Of a stretch of 16,104 nucleotides of DNA, positions 12,725 to 16,104 are shown piece after piece. The stretch comes from Actinomycetes bacterium (lineage in GTDB: Bacteria > Actinomycetota > Acidimicrobiia > Acidimicrobiales > RAAP-2), in the NCBI GenBank assembly GCA_021807965.1, contig JAKBCI010000009.1, positions 1-16,104 on the forward strand. The letters run 5' to 3'. Under the pieces are notes generated by a model. The model did no database searches. It saw only the letters and a program-made list of their open reading frames with translations, and was not told the DNA's origin. Within the stretch, counting starts at the first letter, position 1. Every line of letters starts with the position of its first letter. The position numbers and the translations under genes were made by a program.

Positions 12725-13867
12725 CTACTTCAACAGGTGCTTGGCCACCACCACGCGTTGAACCTGGTTGGTGCCTTCGTAGATCTGGGTGATCTTGGCG
12801 TCACGCATGAACCGCTCCACCGGGAACTCCTTGGTGAAGCCGTACCCACCGAGCAGCTGCACCGCGTCGGTGGTAACGCGCATGGCGGTGTCCGACGCGA
12901 ATGACTTCGCCGACGCCGTCAGATAGCTGAGGTTGTGGTCGGGGTCCCCCGCGTCGATCGCGGCGCACGCCCGGTAGACGAGCGCGCGAGCGGCTTCGGT
13001 ATGAATAGCCATGTCCGCGAGCATGAATCGCAGTCCCTGCAAGTCGCTAATAGGTCCGCCAAACGCTCGACGTTGCATCATGTACTGCGCGGCGAAGTCG
13101 ATCGCCCCCTGCGCGATGCCGACGGCCTGCGCACCAATGGTCGGCCGTGACCGATCCAGGGTGTGCATGGCGATCATGAAACCGTCGCCCTCGGCACCGA
13201 TCCGGTGCGTGGCCGGAACGCGGACATCGCGAAAGACCACTTCGCCGGTAGGCGAGGCGCGCAGCCCCATCTTGTCCTCGTGCTTGGGGAACTCAACACC
13301 CCACCCTCGCTCGACCAAGAAGGCGGTGATGCCGCGACCCTTCTTGGACGGATCGGTGCTCGCGAACACCGTGTAGGTATCGGACACCCCAGCGTTGGTG
13401 ATCCAGTACTTTGAACCGTTGATCACGTACTCGTCACCGTCGCGCACGGCGCGCGTGCGCATCGCGGCCACGTCCGACCCGGCGTCGGCCTCTGAGAGAC
13501 AGTAGCTGGCCTGTATTTCACCCGTAGCAATGCGCGGCAGGTAGGCGTGACGGATCTCCTCGGACGCGAAATTCATCACCGGGAGCATGCCGAGCTTGGA
13601 GATCAACATCGTCACCGACGTCGACGCGCACGCTCGAGCCAGTTCTTCGGCCATGATCGCCTGGGTGACCATATCGGCGCCCGCCCCGCCGTATGCGGCG
13701 GGCACGCTGAGCGACGGCAGTTCCATCTCAACGCAGGCGTCGAAGCTCTTCTGAGGGAAGACCTGGTCTCGGTCGTACTCGGCGGCGTACGGCGCGATTC
13801 GCTCATCGACGAATGCTCGCAGTACGTCGCGAAACGCCCGTTGTTCATCAGTCAACACGAAACTCAT
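12725..13867 (-). CDS. Acyl-CoA dehydrogenase (short-chain/butyryl-CoA type)
   Basis: The 380-residue flavoprotein has the usual length and motifs. These are LTDEQRAFRDVLRAFVDERI at the start, YCLSEADAGSDVAAM (FAD/substrate loop), YVINGSKYWITNAG, GLRASPTGEVVF, RRAFGGPISDLQGL, and AVQLLGGYGFTKEFPVERFMRDAKI. The catalytic base is expected at Glu364 in IYEGTNQ, the SCAD/MCAD position. It desaturates an acyl-CoA at C2-C3 and passes electrons to ETF; the chain length cannot be read from sequence. Next to leuB and ilvE, a branched-chain acyl-CoA is possible, but this is inference. The ATG at 13867 has a strong ribosome site (GAGGAGAGGA, ending 5 nt before it). It follows the unknown gene after 21 nt and is coupled to the PemK-like gene. 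Confidence 0.93.
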   Translation of the reverse strand: MSFVLTDEQRAFRDVLRAFVDERIAPYAAEYDRDQVFPQKSFDACVEMELPSLSVPAAYGGAGADMVTQAIMAEELARACASTSVTMLISKLGMLPVMNFASEEIRHAYLPRIATGEIQASYCLSEADAGSDVAAMRTRAVRDGDEYVINGSKYWITNAGVSDTYTVFASTDPSKKGRGITAFLVERGWGVEFPKHEDKMGLRASPTGEVVFRDVRVPATHRIGAEGDGFMIAMHTLDRSRPTIGAQAVGIAQGAIDFAAQYMMQRRAFGGPISDLQGLRFMLADMAIHTEAARALVYRACAAIDAGDPDHNLSYLTASAKSFASDTAMRVTTDAVQLLGGYGFTKEFPVERFMRDAKITQIYEGTNQVQRVVVAKHLLK

Positions 13868-13888
13868 GGTCGTTCCTCTCCTCGCGAC

Positions 13889-14350
13889 TCAGCGATCCGC
13901 CGACGCGACGAGGCGGTTCCCGTCCACCGCGTCCGCGAAGGTGCGCTGCGCAACGTAGCTGTGCGCCAAACCTGCGAACGGGCTGGCGCGATGGTGGTCG
14001 ATGGGAAGGCCGTCGGCCAGCTCGAACAGGTCGAGTGCAATCCGCACGTCCGACAGCGTCGGCCCGCGGCCGACGAGACTAGCTCGCTTCGCGGCTACGA
14101 CGGCGATACCAACGGCGACGTCGTGGCGGTCATGCTCGTGCACGAAGGGGAGCTTGGCCACCTCGCGTTCGGCGATCGTGAGTGCGTAGCCGGCGTCGGG
14201 AGCGGGTGTCCCAGCCCCCCGCCCGGCGAACGGATGCGGTGATCGCTGGAGTCCGGCCTTTGGCGGACGCGCTAGTTCGGGAGTGGGCGTGGCCATAATG
14301 GGGCGCACCTCCCCGGCTGCGGGAACGGGAACGAACGTCGGCTGAGTCAC
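13889..14350 (-). CDS. Conserved-looking hypothetical protein
   Basis: I do not recognise this 153-residue soluble protein. Its first half is Pro-rich and probably disordered (about 1-50), including a GAGTPAPDAGYALTIAE segment. The second half is helical (VAVGIAVVAAKRASLVGRGPT, DVRIALDLFEL, AGLAHSYVAQRTFADAVDG). No signal peptide, membrane helix or catalytic motif is seen. The start is GTG at 14350, with TAGTCT ending 6 nt upstream and no Shine-Dalgarno. It sits 25 nt after ilvE and 21 nt before the acyl-CoA dehydrogenase gene in the same direction. Codon third positions are GC-rich as in its neighbours. The opposite strand is also open but has no recognisable product. Confidence 0.62.
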   Translation of the reverse strand: MTQPTFVPVPAAGEVRPIMATPTPELARPPKAGLQRSPHPFAGRGAGTPAPDAGYALTIAEREVAKLPFVHEHDRHDVAVGIAVVAAKRASLVGRGPTLSDVRIALDLFELADGLPIDHHRASPFAGLAHSYVAQRTFADAVDGNRLVASADR

Positions 14351-14356
14351 CTACTG

Positions 14357-14362
14357 AGACTA
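14357..14362 (-). promoter_or_regulatory. -10-like box of a leaderless start (unknown gene after ilvE)
   Basis: TAGTCT is followed by CAGTAG and the GTG at 14350. It lies in the 25-bp gap after the ilvE stop and could separate the downstream acyl-CoA dehydrogenase group from leuB-ilvE. Confidence 0.4.
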
Positions 14363-14375
14363 CCGCCCGACGAAA

Positions 14376-15302
14376 TCACACTTCGGTGAGCCAGCCGTTG
14401 TACCGGTCGAGCTCGCCGCGCACCGCCTGGAAGTAGGCGGCCTGAATGGTCGTAGTGATGGGTCCCGGCTTGCCATCGCCCACCACCCGGTCGTCGACGG
14501 ACGAGATCGGGACCACCTCCGCCGCCGTACCCGTCAAGAACGCCTCGTCCGCCAGGTACAGGTCGGTGCGAATCATCGTCTCGAAACGGGCCGTGAATCC
14601 CAGGTCGCTTGCGATCCGCATGACCGTGTCTTGGGTGATGCCCGGCAGTGCTCCCGCCTCTGAGGACGGCGGCGTGAGCAGCACGCCGTCGCGCACGACG
14701 AACAGGTTCTCGCCGGTGCACTCCGAAACTTGTCCGTCGGGTCCGAGCATGATCGCCTCGTCGTAACCAGCCTTAATTGCCTCGATCTTGGCGAGGCCCG
14801 AATTCAGGTACATGCCCGTTCCCTTGGCGGCCGTGGGCATCGCGTTGGAGTCGTGGCGCTGCCACGACGAGATCTTCATGCGCACCCCGTTGGTCAAGCC
14901 GTCGTCGCCGAGGTACGCGCCCCACGGCCACGCCGCGATGGCGACGTTCACCGGGGCGGGCAGGGGATTCACCCCCATCTCCCCGTAGCCGAGGTAGACG
15001 AGCGGACGAATGTAACACCCGTTCACGAGGTCGTTCGCGCGCACCACGGCCACGACCGCGTCGCACAGTTCGTCCAGCGAAAACGGCACGTCGATCATCA
15101 AAACCTTGCAGCTGCGCAAGAGTCGAGCCATGTGCTCACGGAGTCGAAAGATGGCTACGCCCGTCGGAGTCTTGTAGGCTCGGATGCCCTCGAACGCCCC
15201 GGTCCCGTAGTGCAAGCCGTGGCTGAGGACGTGGGTGGTCGCGTCTGCCCAGTCCACGAGCGCGCCGTCCATCCAGATCTTCTCCGTCGGTGTTATGGGC
15301 AT
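14376..15302 (-). CDS. ilvE: Branched-chain amino acid aminotransferase
   Basis: This 308-residue fold-type IV PLP enzyme carries out the last step of leucine, isoleucine and valine synthesis. Motifs in order: KIWMDGALVDW, HGLHYGTGAFEGIRAY (28-43), YIRPLVYLGYGEMG, and the PLP lysine Lys160 in NAMPTAAKGTGMYLNSGLAK. EAIMLGPDGQVSECTGENLF follows (Glu194 contacts the pyridine N), then ALPGITQDTVM and FLTGTAAEVVPI near 256-267. The ATG at 15302 shares one base with the leuB stop (TGATG) and has AGAGG 5 nt upstream. A GTG one codon earlier is possible but too close to that site. Overlap with leuB shows they form one BCAA operon. Confidence 0.95.
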   Translation of the reverse strand: MPITPTEKIWMDGALVDWADATTHVLSHGLHYGTGAFEGIRAYKTPTGVAIFRLREHMARLLRSCKVLMIDVPFSLDELCDAVVAVVRANDLVNGCYIRPLVYLGYGEMGVNPLPAPVNVAIAAWPWGAYLGDDGLTNGVRMKISSWQRHDSNAMPTAAKGTGMYLNSGLAKIEAIKAGYDEAIMLGPDGQVSECTGENLFVVRDGVLLTPPSSEAGALPGITQDTVMRIASDLGFTARFETMIRTDLYLADEAFLTGTAAEVVPISSVDDRVVGDGKPGPITTTIQAAYFQAVRGELDRYNGWLTEV

Positions 15303-16104
15303 CACAACCTCTCTATCAGTCGTTGCGTGACGGCCGCGGTCCCCGCGGCAATCTCGTCTCGCGTAAAGTCTGCCACCGCCGCGGCGATCCGTCGCGCGGC
15401 GTCTGACTCGCCGAGGTGATCGAGCATCAGGCCGGCCGAGGAAATCGCCGCCAACGGATTGGCCGAACCGGTCCCGGCGATGTCGTGTGCGGCACCGTGC
15501 ACCGGCTCGAAGAGGGACGCGCCGGTGCGCGCTGGATTGAGGTTGGCGCTCGCCGCGTAACCGATGCCGCCGGTGACGGCCCCGGCCAGGTCTGACAGAA
15601 TGTCCCCGAACAAGTTGTCGGTCACGATGATGCCGTAGCGGCTCGGGTCCTCGACGAGGTAGATGCAGGCGGCGTCGACGTGGTTGTAGTCGACCGCTAC
15701 CGACTCGAAATTGGCGCCCACCTCAGCTACGACGCGCGACCATAGATCGCCGGCGAAGGTCAGCACGTTGGTCTTGTGCACCAGGGTCAGCCTCGGATTG
15801 GGGAGCTGGCTCGCGCGTTCGAAGGCGAAGCGCACGCAGCGCTCGACCCCGAACCGGGTGTTGACTGATCCCTGAGTCGCAACCTCGTGCAACGTCGCGT
15901 GGCGAAGCACGCCGCCCTCACCCGCGTAGGGACCCTCGGTATTCTCACGCACGATCGCGAAATCACAACCCGACGCCAGCGAGCCGGCGACGCCGTGAAA
16001 CGGTCGGTAGTTGACGTAGAGATCGAGACCGAAGCGAAGTCGTAGCAGAAGTCCGCGCTCGAGGATGCCGGGGGGGATGCGCCGGTCGCCAATTGCCGGG
16101 CCAA
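15302..16104 (-). CDS. leuB: 3-isopropylmalate dehydrogenase, C-terminal part (start off right edge)
   Basis: The minus-strand frame is open from the right edge and ends with TGA at 15304-15302, giving 266 residues of the C-terminal three quarters. It begins [17 protein letters not shown] and continues [16 protein letters not shown] with the substrate-binding arginines. [45 protein letters not shown] and [20 protein letters not shown] (metal-binding aspartates) follow, then [15 protein letters not shown]. These are the features of LeuB, which oxidatively decarboxylates 3-isopropylmalate with NAD in leucine synthesis. The EGPYAG form and operon position with ilvE argue against isocitrate or tartrate dehydrogenase. 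The stop overlaps the ilvE start by one base. Confidence 0.93.
   Translation of the reverse strand, partial: GPAIGDRRIPPGILERGLLLRLRFGLDLYVNYRPFHGVAGSLASGCDFAIVRENTEGPYAGEGGVLRHATLHEVATQGSVNTRFGVERCVRFAFERASQLPNPRLTLVHKTNVLTFAGDLWSRVVAEVGANFESVAVDYNHVDAACIYLVEDPSRYGIIVTDNLFGDILSDLAGAVTGGIGYAASANLNPARTGASLFEPVHGAAHDIAGTGSANPLAAISSAGLMLDHLGESDAARRIAAAVADFTRDEIAAGTAAVTQRLIERL

Noticed and set aside
13547..14242. Plus-strand open frame of 231 codons
   Set aside because: It is antisense to the acyl-CoA dehydrogenase start and the unknown gene, with no recognisable product or ribosome site.
14730..15419. Plus-strand open frame of 229 codons
   Set aside because: It lies antisense to ilvE and the leuB end, both certain, and reads as low-complexity Arg/His/Val-rich protein.

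Overview
The window is a compact, high-GC stretch of a bacterial chromosome. The gene content suggests an actinobacterium, probably of the Acidimicrobiia type. The evidence is an actinobacterial-style LeuB and IlvE, a short MutY without a NUDIX tail, a DUF6941-type protein, a RipA-like NlpC/P60 hydrolase, a single-domain mesaconyl-CoA hydratase-like MaoC protein, and many genes that look leaderless. The lineage is inferred from protein resemblance only. No rRNA, tRNA, IS element, phage gene or CRISPR array was seen, and no gap between genes exceeds about 150 bases.

Layout from left to right. (1) 1-409, minus: the first 136 codons of sufB, running off the left edge. It is divergent from an oligopeptidase B gene (497-2659, plus). 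(2) 2628-5648, minus: a five-gene run read right to left. It encodes a DUF6941 protein, a MaoC-type hydratase, MutY, a flavin reductase-like protein and a two-pass membrane protein of unknown function. (3) 5705-7294, plus: an acyl-CoA dehydrogenase with a long N-terminal extension, resembling (2S)-methylsuccinyl-CoA dehydrogenase. It converges on a CitE/HpcH-family malyl-CoA or methylmalyl-CoA lyase (7347-8285, minus). (4) 8429-10324, plus: a secreted coiled-coil NlpC/P60 hydrolase followed after 3 nt by a divergent Lgt-like membrane protein. (5) 10286-16104, minus: a run read right to left containing partial leuB, ilvE, an unknown protein, an SCAD-type acyl-CoA dehydrogenase, a helical protein with a PemK/MazF-like C-terminal domain, and a tryptophanase.

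The most coherent functional unit is the group hydratase, methylsuccinyl-CoA dehydrogenase and lyase around 4.7-8.3 kb. These are three steps of the lower ethylmalonyl-CoA pathway. The pathway's signature enzymes, crotonyl-CoA carboxylase/reductase and ethylmalonyl-CoA mutase, are not in the window. Two divergent transcripts of this group start from a 56-bp gap that holds a perfect palindrome between two -10-like boxes. The right-hand run joins branched-chain amino acid synthesis (leuB, ilvE) to acyl-CoA oxidation and tryptophan breakdown.

Across the window, seven genes have a TANNNT hexamer ending 6-7 nt before the start codon. Most of them have no obvious Shine-Dalgarno sequence. This is the arrangement of leaderless mRNAs, and it helped fix several start codons. 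No clearly new multi-gene system was found. The most unusual items are the PemK-like fusion protein, the shared palindrome and the divergent Lgt.
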